Translations under genes and position numbers: made by a program | The notes under the pieces: generated by a model | Told to the model about the DNA's origin: nothing | Databases searched by the model: none | The model's input: the letters and a program-made list of their open reading frames with translations, nothing else | Source of the DNA: Corynebacterium renale | GTDB taxonomy: Bacteria; Actinomycetota; Actinomycetes; Mycobacteriales; Mycobacteriaceae | DNA: 64,000 bases | Direction: 5' to 3' | NCBI RefSeq assembly: GCF_002563965.1 | Contig: NZ_PDJF01000001.1 | Location: 930,001-994,000, forward strand | In this document: positions 1 to 7,748 of the stretch, piece after piece | Layout: the number at the start of each line of letters is the position of its first letter | How positions within the stretch are numbered: the first letter of the stretch is position 1

Positions 1-1
1 G

Positions 2-553
2 AAGAATGCCGACGACTACTTAAGCACCCCCTCCATGCAGGACTTCCCCGAAACCATGGCCCGTGGCATGGCGAACAATGATGGCCAAGTCATGCAGGTC
101 CGCTTCGGTGAGGATGAGTACACGTACTCGTGGATCACGATTCCGCGCGAGCCCGGCAACGACGCCCCCCTGACCGTATACATGCTCAACCTGGGCATGA
201 TCGCCATGAACTCCCCGCTGGAGGCGCGCGTGCTGGACACCGTGGGTTTGGCTACCCCGCTGGCGGCCCGCCAACCCCGGATTGAGGGCGCGCGCATCGG
301 GCACGATAAGTGGCTGCCGACGGAATACCAGTTGGCGGATTCGCCCGTCGATATGCAGCACCTGCCGGACTTTGTTGATGCGCAGGACGTGGCCGCAGCG
401 CGGGTGGCTTTGCAGGATCCGGAGATTCAGGAATTGTTGAACTCCATCCGCGAACCGTTGACATGGGACCGCTTTGTGCGAAACATCAAGTTCTCGCTCA
501 CTGGTGGCCGGACCCTCGAAATTTCTGAAGACCCCTACGACTACCTGCGATAG
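2..553 (+). CDS. aftB: Arabinofuranosyltransferase AftB, C-terminal part (cut by window edge)
   Basis: The reading frame is open from the first bases and ends in TAG at 551-553, leaving about 183 residues of a longer protein. AftB is a membrane GT-C enzyme that adds the terminal beta-1,2 arabinofuranose residues of arabinogalactan and lipoarabinomannan from decaprenyl-phosphoryl arabinose; the missing N-terminal part would hold the membrane helices. What remains is the soluble extracytoplasmic tail with an AftB-like stretch, GLATPLAARQPR followed by RIGHDKWLPTE. Its position directly upstream of a mycolyltransferase matches the aftB-fbpA order of M. tuberculosis and aftB-cmt2 of C. glutamicum. 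The identification rests on tail motif and gene order, so moderately sure. Confidence 0.8.
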   Translation, partial: KNADDYLSTPSMQDFPETMARGMANNDGQVMQVRFGEDEYTYSWITIPREPGNDAPLTVYMLNLGMIAMNSPLEARVLDTVGLATPLAARQPRIEGARIGHDKWLPTEYQLADSPVDMQHLPDFVDAQDVAAARVALQDPEIQELLNSIREPLTWDRFVRNIKFSLTGGRTLEISEDPYDYLR

Positions 554-620
554 GGCTCCTCACCAGCCGGCCGGCACGCGGCGAGGTTACGAGAAGGTCT
601 CGGGAAGGTAACTTTTTAGT

Positions 621-648
621 TTTAACCTGAGCAGATATGCGGTACACT
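621..648 (+). promoter_or_regulatory. Candidate promoter of the first mycolyltransferase gene
   Basis: TTTAAC at 621-626 and TACACT at 643-648 are 16 bases apart. TACACT fits the corynebacterial -10 pattern TANANT. Transcription would start near 655, leaving a leader of about 80 bases before the ATG at 733. Found by eye only. Confidence 0.4.
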
Positions 649-732
649 GACGCGAGTATTATCCGCAGAGTTTTGTGCTCGAAATAAGCCGTACCATTGC
701 AGGCGGCTCAGGAGCATAGCCAAAGGAGAATT

Positions 733-1758
733 ATGTCTTTCCTCAATGGTGTGCGCACCATGAGCCGCAAGGTTGTCGCGGCCATTACCGCAGTGGCAAC
801 CGCGGGTGTCCTCATGGTCGCCGGCGGCGGTGTCGCATCGGCGGGCCCGCGTGACTGGCTGCGCCCGGACGCGACCGGCCACTGCGAGTGGGACCAGGTT
901 GGTTTCTGGGTCCAGCGTTGCGACGTCTGGTCGGAGGCCACCGGCGCCAACATCACCGTGCAGATCCAGCCCGCACAGCGCGGCGGTAACGCGGGCCTCT
1001 ACCTGCTCGACGGTCTGCGCGCCACGAACCACTCCAGCGCATGGCTCGTTGATGTGAACGCAGCGGAAAAGTTCAAGGATCACAACATCACCCTGGTCAT
1101 GCCAGTCGGTGGCGCAGCATCCTTCTACGCTGACTGGGACTCCCCAGCGACGTACAACCTGCAGAACCCGGTGACCTACAAGTGGGAAACCTTCCTGACC
1201 AAGGAGCTGCCCGCCTACCTGGAGCAGCACTTCGGCGTTGCGCGCAACAATAACTCGATCGCCGGCCTGTCCATGGGTGGCACCGCCGCAATGAATTTGG
1301 CTGCGCAGCACCGCGACCAATTCCGCCAGGTCCTGTCCTACTCGGGCTACCTCACCATGACGCTGCCAGGTATGCAGACCGCACTGCGTCTTGCGCTTCT
1401 CGACGCCGGCGGCTTCAACGTCAACGCCATGTATGGATCGATCATCAACCCCCGTCGTTTCGAAAACGATCCTTTCCTGAACATGGAAGGTCTGCGCGGG
1501 GCTGACGTCTACGTCTCCGCCGCATCGGGCCTCCCGGCTCGTGAAGACGCGGGCATTCCTGCGAAGTACATCATTCCTGGCGCACTGCTGGAGCTCCTGT
1601 CGAACATCTCCACCAAGCTGTGGGCTGCCAAGGCCCGCGGTGCTGGTATCGGCGTGGAGACCAACTTCCCAGGTACCGGCGTCCACAACTGGAACCAGTT
1701 CGGTTACCAGCTGGACATCACCAAGGGCCGCATCCTTGACGTGATGAACGCCTGGTAA
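733..1758 (+). CDS. cmt2: Secreted corynomycolyltransferase (antigen 85 family)
   Basis: Transfers corynomycolate between trehalose monocorynomycolate molecules, or onto arabinogalactan, in the outer envelope. The protein has 341 residues. A Sec signal peptide (about residues 1-37) ends in VASA before GPRDWL. The alpha/beta-hydrolase nucleophile lies in GLSMGG (Ser180) and the catalytic His in GVHNW (His318). The Ag85-type block LYLLDGLRA is near residue 90. There is no LGFP extension, unlike the next gene. The start at 733 is chosen over an in-frame codon at 697 because AAAGGAG sits 5-10 bases upstream of it and the signal peptide then begins correctly. Equivalent position: fbpA in M. tuberculosis, cmt2 in C. 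glutamicum. A rho-independent terminator follows. Confidence 0.92.
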   Translation: MSFLNGVRTMSRKVVAAITAVATAGVLMVAGGGVASAGPRDWLRPDATGHCEWDQVGFWVQRCDVWSEATGANITVQIQPAQRGGNAGLYLLDGLRATNHSSAWLVDVNAAEKFKDHNITLVMPVGGAASFYADWDSPATYNLQNPVTYKWETFLTKELPAYLEQHFGVARNNNSIAGLSMGGTAAMNLAAQHRDQFRQVLSYSGYLTMTLPGMQTALRLALLDAGGFNVNAMYGSIINPRRFENDPFLNMEGLRGADVYVSAASGLPAREDAGIPAKYIIPGALLELLSNISTKLWAAKARGAGIGVETNFPGTGVHNWNQFGYQLDITKGRILDVMNAW

Positions 1759-1774
1759 TCCCAGCCTCGTACAG

Positions 1775-1801
1775 AAGCCACCCTTCGGGGTGGCTTTTTT
1801 C
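1775..1801 (+). terminator. Rho-independent terminator after the mycolyltransferase gene
   Basis: A perfect 9-bp stem, AAGCCACCC/GGGTGGCTT, with a TTCG tetraloop is followed by a T run. It starts 16 bases after the stop codon, so the two mycolyltransferase genes are separate transcription units. Confidence 0.9.
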
Positions 1802-1827
1802 GTTTGCCGATTGCAGCGCGTGATAGG

Positions 1828-1902
1828 AAAAAGACATTCTGCGGGTTAAATGACATTAAATTGCCAGGTGGATTTTCTCAGCCGGCCACAGAATGTCTTT
1901 TT
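1828..1902. repeat. Intergenic inverted repeat 1, 14-bp perfect arms
   Basis: AAAAAGACATTCTG at 1828-1841 is matched by its exact reverse complement at 1889-1902, with 47 bases between. The outer ends are A and T runs, so it could act as a terminator in either direction. Both this repeat and the next one, 43 bases further on, contain CATTCTG in the left arm and CAGAATG in the right. No coding potential is convincing here. Confidence 0.85.
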
Positions 1903-1944
1903 CGTATCGTTGCCAAGCTCTTGCCTTCTGGGAATATCCCGGGA

Positions 1945-2033
1945 TGTCGCTTAGCCTCCATTCTGCGCGGTAGTGCGGGGCCAACCTGCAGGTGAATTTT
2001 TCGAACCCTGTGCAGAATGGAGGCTAAGCGACA
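1945..2033. repeat. Intergenic inverted repeat 2, 22-bp perfect arms
   Basis: The arms at 1945-1966 and 2012-2033 are exact reverse complements over 22 bp, beginning TGTCGCTTAGCC and ending GGCTAAGCGACA, with a 45-base loop. There is no T run and no target-site duplication at the edges. The size (89 bp) and long terminal inverted arms resemble a miniature mobile element or a structured RNA. The rest of the 1759-2319 gap holds the terminator, repeat 1, a small hairpin CACCCG/CGGGTG (2044-2061) and the cop1 leader. Confidence 0.85.
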
Positions 2034-2182
2034 ATCACGCAGACACCCGGGTTTTCGGGTGCGAATTCGGCCCCGGCCCCTAATTCACACGAGTCACAAT
2101 TATCTCCAATTATTACACCCGTCCCGCGTGTCACTTCCAAAAGTCTCAAGTAGAGCTTAAGCTTGGGCGGTGAAACATACAT

Positions 2183-2252
2183 CTGCGTGACGCAGCCATG
2201 CACACGACAGCCTTCACGAGGTCGGGTGTCCTAGGAGCGGGGAACTCCTAGG
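2183..2252 (+). other. Structured leader upstream of cop1
   Basis: Two stem-loops lie in the presumed 5' leader: CTGCG-TGA-CGCAG at 2183-2195, and an 8-bp stem CCTAGGAG/CTCCTAGG at 2230-2237 and 2245-2252 with a 7-base loop. The start codon is 67 bases beyond the second. No known riboswitch class was recognised; they may simply stabilise the mRNA of a highly expressed surface enzyme. Confidence 0.4.
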
Positions 2253-2319
2253 GCCGGTGATACCGAACTCGCGGGCTTGTGCCGGCCTCGCACGCCTTAA
2301 CCTGGTAAAGGATTCCTCC

Positions 2320-4278
2320 ATGCGCGATACCGCATCCCGGACCAACCGCAGCGTTCGGCGACGTTCCCTCCTTATTGCAGCAACCCTGCCCACGACCTTC
2401 GCGTTGGGTGCCTCCCTGGCCGCGCCAGCAAGCGCGCAGACCGAGGTCCCGGGCTTAAGCTCTTTGAGCAGCCTTGGTTCTTCGGGCTTGTCCGATTCCA
2501 TCAAGCCGGGTGAACCTGCCCCGAAGAATCCGATGCGCGTCGAGCACCCGGAAATCGGCGGCCTGCCTGCCGGCGTGGATGTGGAGCGTGTGGAGTGGCT
2601 GACTAACCGTCGCGTCGCGCTGTTTATCCGCTCTGCCGCTATGCCGGAGCAGCTCATGCAGGTCCAGATCCTGTTGGCCCGCGACTGGCACCGCGACCCC
2701 AGCCGCACCTTCCCGGAGGTGTGGGCTCTCGACGGGCTGCGCGCGCGTGACGACGAAAACGGGTGGACCATCGAAACCAACATCGAGCAGTTCTACGCTG
2801 ACAAGAACGTCAACGTTATTCTGCCGGTCGGCGGCGAGTCTTCCTTCTACTCGGACTGGCAGCGTCCGGACAATGGCAAGAATTACAAGTGGGAAAGCTT
2901 CCTTATTAATGAGCTGATCCCGATTCTGCACAACGGTTACCGTTCCAACGGAAAGCGTGCCGTCGTCGGTATTTCTATGGGTGGCACCGCTGCAGTGAAC
3001 CTGGCGCACCGTCACCCGGAGTACTTCGACTTCGTCGGTTCCTTCTCCGGGTACCTGGACACCACCTCCATGGGCATGCCGGCTGCGATCAGCGCCGCGC
3101 TGCAGGACGGCGGCGGATACAATGCGTCGGCGATGTGGGGTGCCCCGGACCACCCGGACTGGGACGCACATGACCCGAAGCAGCATGTCGACAAGCTGAA
3201 GAACATGTTCGTGTACGTGTCCTCGGGATCGGGCAAGGATGACTTTGGCAACCCAGAGTCCATCGCCAAGGGGCCGGCCAACATGGCTGGTGTCGGCTTG
3301 GAGGCGATCTCGCGTATGACGTCGCAGACCTTCGTCAACCGCGCCCGCGAGGCAGGCGTTGCAGTCGAGGCCGTATTCCGCCCATCCGGTGTCCACTCCT
3401 GGGAATACTGGCAGTTCGAAATGGCCAACGCATGGCCGAAGATCGCGGACTCCCTCGGTCTGTCCAAGGAAGATCGCGGAGCAGACTGCCAGCCGATCGG
3501 CGCAATCGCCGAAGCAACCCGCAGCGGCGTGATCGGCACCTGCACCACCAACGAATACGACTCCGGCGCAGGTAAGGCGCAGGACTTCACCGCGGGCACC
3601 GCATACTGGTCCCCAGAGACTGGCACGAAGACCCTGATCGGTCGCATCAACGCCAAGTACGCGGAACTCGGCGGCCCCACCTCCTGGCTGGGCTTCCCGG
3701 TCACCAACGAGCTGACCACTCCAGACGGTGGCGGTAAGTTCGTGCACTTCCAGCACGGTTCCATCTACTGGACCCACCAGACCGGCGCCTTCGCCATCCC
3801 GAAGGACATGGTCGAAGCGTGGGGTACTAACGGCTACGAGCAGGGCGACCTGGGCTACCCAGTCGCGGAAGCCCGCGGCATCAACGGTGGCCTGGTGCAG
3901 GAATTCCAGCACGGCCTGGTCACCCGCGCAGCTGACGGCAAGACCGCCTGGGTTCGCGGCGCTATCGCCGACAAGTACAAGGACCTGGGCACCGCAAATT
4001 CCGCTCTTGGTTTCCCGACCTCCAACGAGATCATGATCAACGGCGGCGCATTCCAGCAGTTCGAAAACGGCAACATTTACTGGTCGCCACGCACCGGCGC
4101 GAAGTTCATCCTGTACGGAGACATCTTCGACGCCTGGGGCAAGCGCGGTTACGAGCAGGGCGAGTTCGGTTTCCCCACCGAGGACCAGGCCAATATTCCG
4201 GCTGGTGGGCTTGTTGTGGAGTTCCAGAATGGGACCATCAAGCAGGTCAACGGCCGCGTGATTGAGGAGAAGAAGTAG
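2320..4278 (+). CDS. cop1: Corynomycolyltransferase with C-terminal LGFP repeats (PS1/Cop1 type)
   Basis: A 652-residue secreted mycolyltransferase. The signal peptide is twin-arginine-like (RRRSLLIAA) and ends in APASA near residue 40. The Ag85-type esterase domain covers about residues 65-380 with nucleophile Ser219 in GISMGG and His359 in GVHSW. Residues about 400-650 hold LGFP-type repeats, seen as [22 protein letters not shown] and GEFGFPT, thought to tether the enzyme to the cell wall. The start at 2320 is preferred over an in-frame GTG at 2257 because AAAGGA lies 7 bases upstream and the signal peptide begins there. It matches PS1/Cop1 of C. glutamicum in layout and place. The stop overlaps the next start by one base (TAGTG). 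Confidence 0.93.
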   Translation: MRDTASRTNRSVRRRSLLIAATLPTTFALGASLAAPASAQTEVPGLSSLSSLGSSGLSDSIKPGEPAPKNPMRVEHPEIGGLPAGVDVERVEWLTNRRVALFIRSAAMPEQLMQVQILLARDWHRDPSRTFPEVWALDGLRARDDENGWTIETNIEQFYADKNVNVILPVGGESSFYSDWQRPDNGKNYKWESFLINELIPILHNGYRSNGKRAVVGISMGGTAAVNLAHRHPEYFDFVGSFSGYLDTTSMGMPAAISAALQDGGGYNASAMWGAPDHPDWDAHDPKQHVDKLKNMFVYVSSGSGKDDFGNPESIAKGPANMAGVGLEAISRMTSQTFVNRAREAGVAVEAVFRPSGVHSWEYWQFEMANAWPKIADSLGLSKEDRGADCQPIGAIAEATRSGVIGTCTTNEYDSGAGKAQDFTAGTAYWSPETGTKTLIGRINAKYAELGGPTSWLGFPVTNELTTPDGGGKFVHFQHGSIYWTHQTGAFAIPKDMVEAWGTNGYEQGDLGYPVAEARGINGGLVQEFQHGLVTRAADGKTAWVRGAIADKYKDLGTANSALGFPTSNEIMINGGAFQQFENGNIYWSPRTGAKFILYGDIFDAWGKRGYEQGEFGFPTEDQANIPAGGLVVEFQNGTIKQVNGRVIEEKK

Positions 4279-4751
4279 TGGGCCGGAAGGGCGTCGCAAA
4301 GCTGAGTGTCCTTGCCTGTGCCGCACTGCTGACCGCCTGTGGTGGGGAAGCGACCGTGGATAACACGGACCCCACCGCGACGGTGACCCCGCTGACCCGC
4401 CCCAGCTCTGGGGCGACGGGGACAGCAACCGCGACGCAGCGCAGCGAAGCGGCACGCCCCACCCAGTCCGTGGGCCGGGACATGCCGGGCCGGGAAATCT
4501 CCGAGGCCCCCGCGTCCCCGTACTCCGAGCAGGAGCAGGCCTACCTGGACGGCCTGAAGGACAAGGGTGTGAAGGTCGACGGCGTCGAGGGCCCGCTGAT
4601 TGGGGCTGCCATCGACGTGTGCGGTGAAAATGGCGGAGGGGTCGTAACTAACGCGATTGCCGGCCAGCTCATTGAGCAAAATCGCACCGAACTCACAGCG
4701 GCGGATGCGGCGCAACTCATCACCGAGCAAGCGAAGAAAGCGTACTGTTAG
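4278..4751 (+). CDS. DUF732-type lipoprotein
   Basis: 157 residues with a GTG start overlapping the cop1 stop. The N-terminus is a lipoprotein signal with lipobox LLTAC (Cys about residue 21), followed by a Thr/Ser/Pro-rich linker. The C-terminal 75 residues read like a DUF732 helical domain: YLDGLKDKGVKVD, a Cys in DVCGENGGG and a last-residue Cys, which could form a disulfide. Function is unknown. Tight coupling to cop1 and to the next gene suggests a role at the mycolate-bearing surface. The family call comes from pattern recognition only. Confidence 0.75.
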   Translation: MGRKGVAKLSVLACAALLTACGGEATVDNTDPTATVTPLTRPSSGATGTATATQRSEAARPTQSVGRDMPGREISEAPASPYSEQEQAYLDGLKDKGVKVDGVEGPLIGAAIDVCGENGGGVVTNAIAGQLIEQNRTELTAADAAQLITEQAKKAYC

Positions 4752-4754
4752 CGC

Positions 4755-5690
4755 ATGCGTAAATTCCTGACGATTCTGGCCGTGGTCATCGTTGTCATCG
4801 CCATCGGCGTGGGCGTTTCCCGCTGGCTCAGCGACGACACCCCCGACACCGGGAGCAGCTCCGACGATTCTGGTATCGCAGAACCCCCGGAGCAGCCCGA
4901 CTGGTGCCCCGCAGTGCAAGTCATTGCGGCGCCGGGCACGTGGGAGTCCTCCGCGGACGACGACCCCCTCAACCCGCAGGCGAACCCATACTCCTTCATG
5001 CTGTCTATCACCCAGCCCCTGCAGGAGCGGTACGCCGGCCAGAACGTCACGGTATGGACGCTGCCGTACACCGCCGAATTCAAAAACATCGACGGCGGGC
5101 TCGGGCAGATGAGCTACGACGACTCCCGCCAGGAAGGCGTGGAGAAAACCAACGCTGAACTGGCGTACGTCCACGGCCAGTGCCCGGCCACCAAATTCAT
5201 CTTGACCGGTTTCTCCCAGGGCGCGGTCCTGCTCGGCGACATCACCAGCGACATCGGCAACGGCCGCGGCGTGGTGCCCGCTGATGCCATCCTGGGCACG
5301 GCGCTTATTGCCGACGGCCGCCGCCTGCCCACCGAAGGCCAGCTGCCTGAAGGGCACGTGGAGCTGACCGGCATCGGTGCGGAGATCACCCTGCACCCGC
5401 TGAACGCCCTCATCCAGCCAATCGTGCCCGGCGCCACGATGCGCGGCGTCCGCGACGGCGGCTTCGGCAGCCTCGACGCCGCCACGTTCCAGATCTGCGC
5501 CGCCGACGACACCATCTGCGACGCCCCAGAAAACGTGAGCAGCGCCATCGAACGCGTGCGCTCCATGATCGACGCCAACGGCATCCACGCCCAATACGCC
5601 ACGAACCCCAACGTCATCGCAGGCACGACGGCTAATCAGTGGGTCGTCGACTGGGCTTCTGGGCTTATCGACGGCGCGGTGGCGCGCTAG
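4755..5690 (+). CDS. Rv3802c-like cutinase-family lipase/thioesterase
   Basis: 311 residues; one N-terminal membrane helix (about 5-25) and an extracytoplasmic alpha/beta-hydrolase domain. The nucleophile is Ser154 in GFSQG; Asp in CAADDTICD and His278 in GIHAQY complete a probable triad, and paired cysteines flank the Asp as in cutinases. Rv3802c, the M. tuberculosis counterpart in the same place between the mycolyltransferases and fadD32, is an essential phospholipase/thioesterase linked to mycolate synthesis. The gene starts 3 bases after the lipoprotein stop, so cop1, the lipoprotein and this gene form one operon. Confidence 0.85.
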   Translation: MRKFLTILAVVIVVIAIGVGVSRWLSDDTPDTGSSSDDSGIAEPPEQPDWCPAVQVIAAPGTWESSADDDPLNPQANPYSFMLSITQPLQERYAGQNVTVWTLPYTAEFKNIDGGLGQMSYDDSRQEGVEKTNAELAYVHGQCPATKFILTGFSQGAVLLGDITSDIGNGRGVVPADAILGTALIADGRRLPTEGQLPEGHVELTGIGAEITLHPLNALIQPIVPGATMRGVRDGGFGSLDAATFQICAADDTICDAPENVSSAIERVRSMIDANGIHAQYATNPNVIAGTTANQWVVDWASGLIDGAVAR

Positions 5691-5810
5691 CGCACCCCCG
5701 CGTTAGTTTTGGACACCTAGTTTTGTGCAGTAACACGCTACACTTATGGGCCGATAGACCCAGCAGTTAACGCTACGAGCCGGAACCCCGGCGAAGAACC
5801 AGGAGTTTTT

Positions 5811-7649
5811 ATGGATATTGCAGCAGCGCTGAAGCAGTTCTACAACGAAAAAGGTGAAATCCAACTCGCCCCACAGCTCACGCTGGCTGGCCTGGCCGAG
5901 TTGCTCTACCAGGCCGACTTCGCCCAGGGTGGCGGGCAGCGCCACGTCTTGCGCTTCTGGGACTTCTCCGAAGGGGAGGGCACCCCGCGCGATTTCACCC
6001 GCACCGAAGTGAACACGCGCATCAAGGCTGTGGCAGCGCGCCTGCAGCAGGTCGCCACGATTGGTGACCGCGCCGCGATCCTAGCCGGCAACTCGCCGGA
6101 GTACCTCTTCGCTTTCCTGGGCGCCCTGTACGCCGGCGTTGTCCCGGTTCCGTTGTATGACCCGAACGAGCCTGGCCATGCGGACCACCTCAAGGCCGTG
6201 TTCAACGATTCGGAGCCGAAGGTCGTGCTCACGAACTCCGCGTCGGCGGCGTCGGTGCGCGCCTACTTCGCGGATCTGCCGGGCCGCGAGCGTCCGCGCG
6301 TACTCTCCGTGGATTCGCTGCCAGATTCTTTGGCGGCGTCGTGGGTGAACCCGGCGATGACCCTGGCCGGCCAGCAGCTGGCCGCCACCGCGCAGACCCA
6401 GCCGGTGGATTCGACCGCGTTCCTGCAATACACCTCCGGTTCCACCCGCACCCCGGCGGGCGTGGCGCTGACCAACCGTTCCATCCTGACCAACGTCCTG
6501 CAGATCTTCCAGGGCGCCCGCCTGAAGATGCCGCTGCGCCTGGTGTCCTGGCTGCCACTGCACCACGACATGGGCATTATCCTGGCGGCGTTCGTCACGC
6601 TGCTCGGCGTGGAGCATGAACTGTTTACCCCGCGCGACTTCATCCAGCGCCCGTCGCGGTGGACCAACCTGATCGCCCGCCGCGGCGACGAGGACGTGGC
6701 CACCTACGCCGTCATCCCGAACTTTGCCCTCGAGTTGGCGGCCCGCTACGGCAAGCCGGAGGAGGGCCAGGACTTCTCGAACGTGGACGGTGTCATCGTC
6801 GGCTCAGAGCCGGTCACCCGCCCGGCGTTGGAAAACTTCCTGGAGATCTTCGGCGCCCACGGGCTGAAGCGTGAGGTCGTGCGCCCGTCGTACGGCTTGG
6901 CGGAGGCGTCGCTGCTGGTGACCACCCCGCAGACTGCGGAGCGCCCATTCTTCCGTTCCTTCGACCGCGCGGCCCTGGCTGAGGGGCGCGCCGTCGTCGT
7001 CGAGGATGGCGCGGACAATGGCGTGGTCTTCGTGTCCAACGGCCAGGTTGTCCCGAACCAGACGCTGGTCGTCGTGGACCCAGAGACCCGCGCCGAGGTC
7101 GAAGACGGCACCATCGGTGAGCTGTGGGCGCACGGCCAGAACATGGCCGCCGGCTACCTGAACCGCCCGGAGGAAACCGCCGCGACCTTCGCCAACACCC
7201 TGGCCTCCCGCCTGCCGGAGGGCTCCCACGCGGGCACCGCCCCGGACGAGGGGTGGATGGCCACAGGCGACTTGGGCACCATCGTCGACGGCCACACCTA
7301 CATCACCGGCCGCCTCAAGGACCTGATCGTTATTGCCGGCCGTAACCACTACCCGCAAGACATTGAGGTCACGGTGGGCCAGGCCACGGACCACGTGAAC
7401 CCTGTCGCGATTGCGGCTTTCTCGGTGGAAGGTGATGACGTCGAGAAGCTCATCATCTTGGCCGAGCGCGCTGATAACGCCGACCCCGCCGGCGACGATA
7501 CAGCCATTGAGACAATTCGCGGTGCCGTTAATGCTGCACACGGTGTAGCACCGGCGGACATCCGGATTCTGGGTGCTGGTGAGATTGCGCGTTCTTCCTC
7601 GGCGAAGATTGCGCGCCGGGTAGCTCGTAAGAATTACTTGGAACAGTAA
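5811..7649 (+). CDS. fadD32: Long-chain fatty-acyl-AMP ligase FadD32
   Basis: Activates the meromycolate-equivalent fatty acid as acyl-AMP and loads it on the N-terminal carrier domain of Pks13. 612 residues, the usual length for FAAL32. The adenylation signature YTSGST is near residue 207, SYGLAEASLLVTT near 360, TGDLG near 485 and GRLKDLIVIAGRNHYPQDIE just after it. AGGAG precedes the ATG by 6 bases. The 120-base gap upstream has a -10-like TACACT at 5739 with no good -35 and a GCCGG/CCGGC hairpin (5779-5792), so it may have its own promoter. Followed by pks13 and accD3, as in other Corynebacteriales. Confidence 0.96.
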   Translation: MDIAAALKQFYNEKGEIQLAPQLTLAGLAELLYQADFAQGGGQRHVLRFWDFSEGEGTPRDFTRTEVNTRIKAVAARLQQVATIGDRAAILAGNSPEYLFAFLGALYAGVVPVPLYDPNEPGHADHLKAVFNDSEPKVVLTNSASAASVRAYFADLPGRERPRVLSVDSLPDSLAASWVNPAMTLAGQQLAATAQTQPVDSTAFLQYTSGSTRTPAGVALTNRSILTNVLQIFQGARLKMPLRLVSWLPLHHDMGIILAAFVTLLGVEHELFTPRDFIQRPSRWTNLIARRGDEDVATYAVIPNFALELAARYGKPEEGQDFSNVDGVIVGSEPVTRPALENFLEIFGAHGLKREVVRPSYGLAEASLLVTTPQTAERPFFRSFDRAALAEGRAVVVEDGADNGVVFVSNGQVVPNQTLVVVDPETRAEVEDGTIGELWAHGQNMAAGYLNRPEETAATFANTLASRLPEGSHAGTAPDEGWMATGDLGTIVDGHTYITGRLKDLIVIAGRNHYPQDIEVTVGQATDHVNPVAIAAFSVEGDDVEKLIILAERADNADPAGDDTAIETIRGAVNAAHGVAPADIRILGAGEIARSSSAKIARRVARKNYLEQ

Positions 7650-7661
7650 CCATTGAAGAAA

Positions 7662-7715
7662 TCAGCCCACCGTCTTTGAGCACAGCCCCCGCGCTGGCTT
7701 AGACTGGTGGGCTGA
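7662..7715 (+). promoter_or_regulatory. Candidate pks13 promoter inside a 10-bp inverted repeat
   Basis: TTGAGC at 7676-7681 and TAGACT at 7700-7705 (18 bases apart) make a good corynebacterial promoter. It is flanked by perfect arms TCAGCCCACC (7662-7671) and GGTGGGCTGA (7706-7715), the second of which covers the expected start site. This could be a regulator site or a fadD32 3' hairpin. Confidence 0.5.
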
Positions 7716-7748
7716 ACTGTGCTTTATATATAAGGAGAGTGGTCGACG

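Noticed and set aside
1804..1995. 63-codon open frame in the gap between the two mycolyltransferase genes
   Set aside because: It runs across both inverted repeats, has no ribosome site and no recognisable protein features.
1945..2033. Insertion sequence remnant
   Set aside because: Long inverted arms but no target duplication and no transposase fragment; kept only as a repeat.
2183..2320. c-di-AMP (ydaO) or other riboswitch before cop1
   Set aside because: Only loose resemblance (GGGGAAC near a stem); the conserved core could not be aligned by eye.
2455..4455. Very long open frames on the strand opposite cop1 and other genes
   Set aside because: Typical high-GC shadow frames: low complexity, no start signals, and opposite to genes with clear catalytic motifs.
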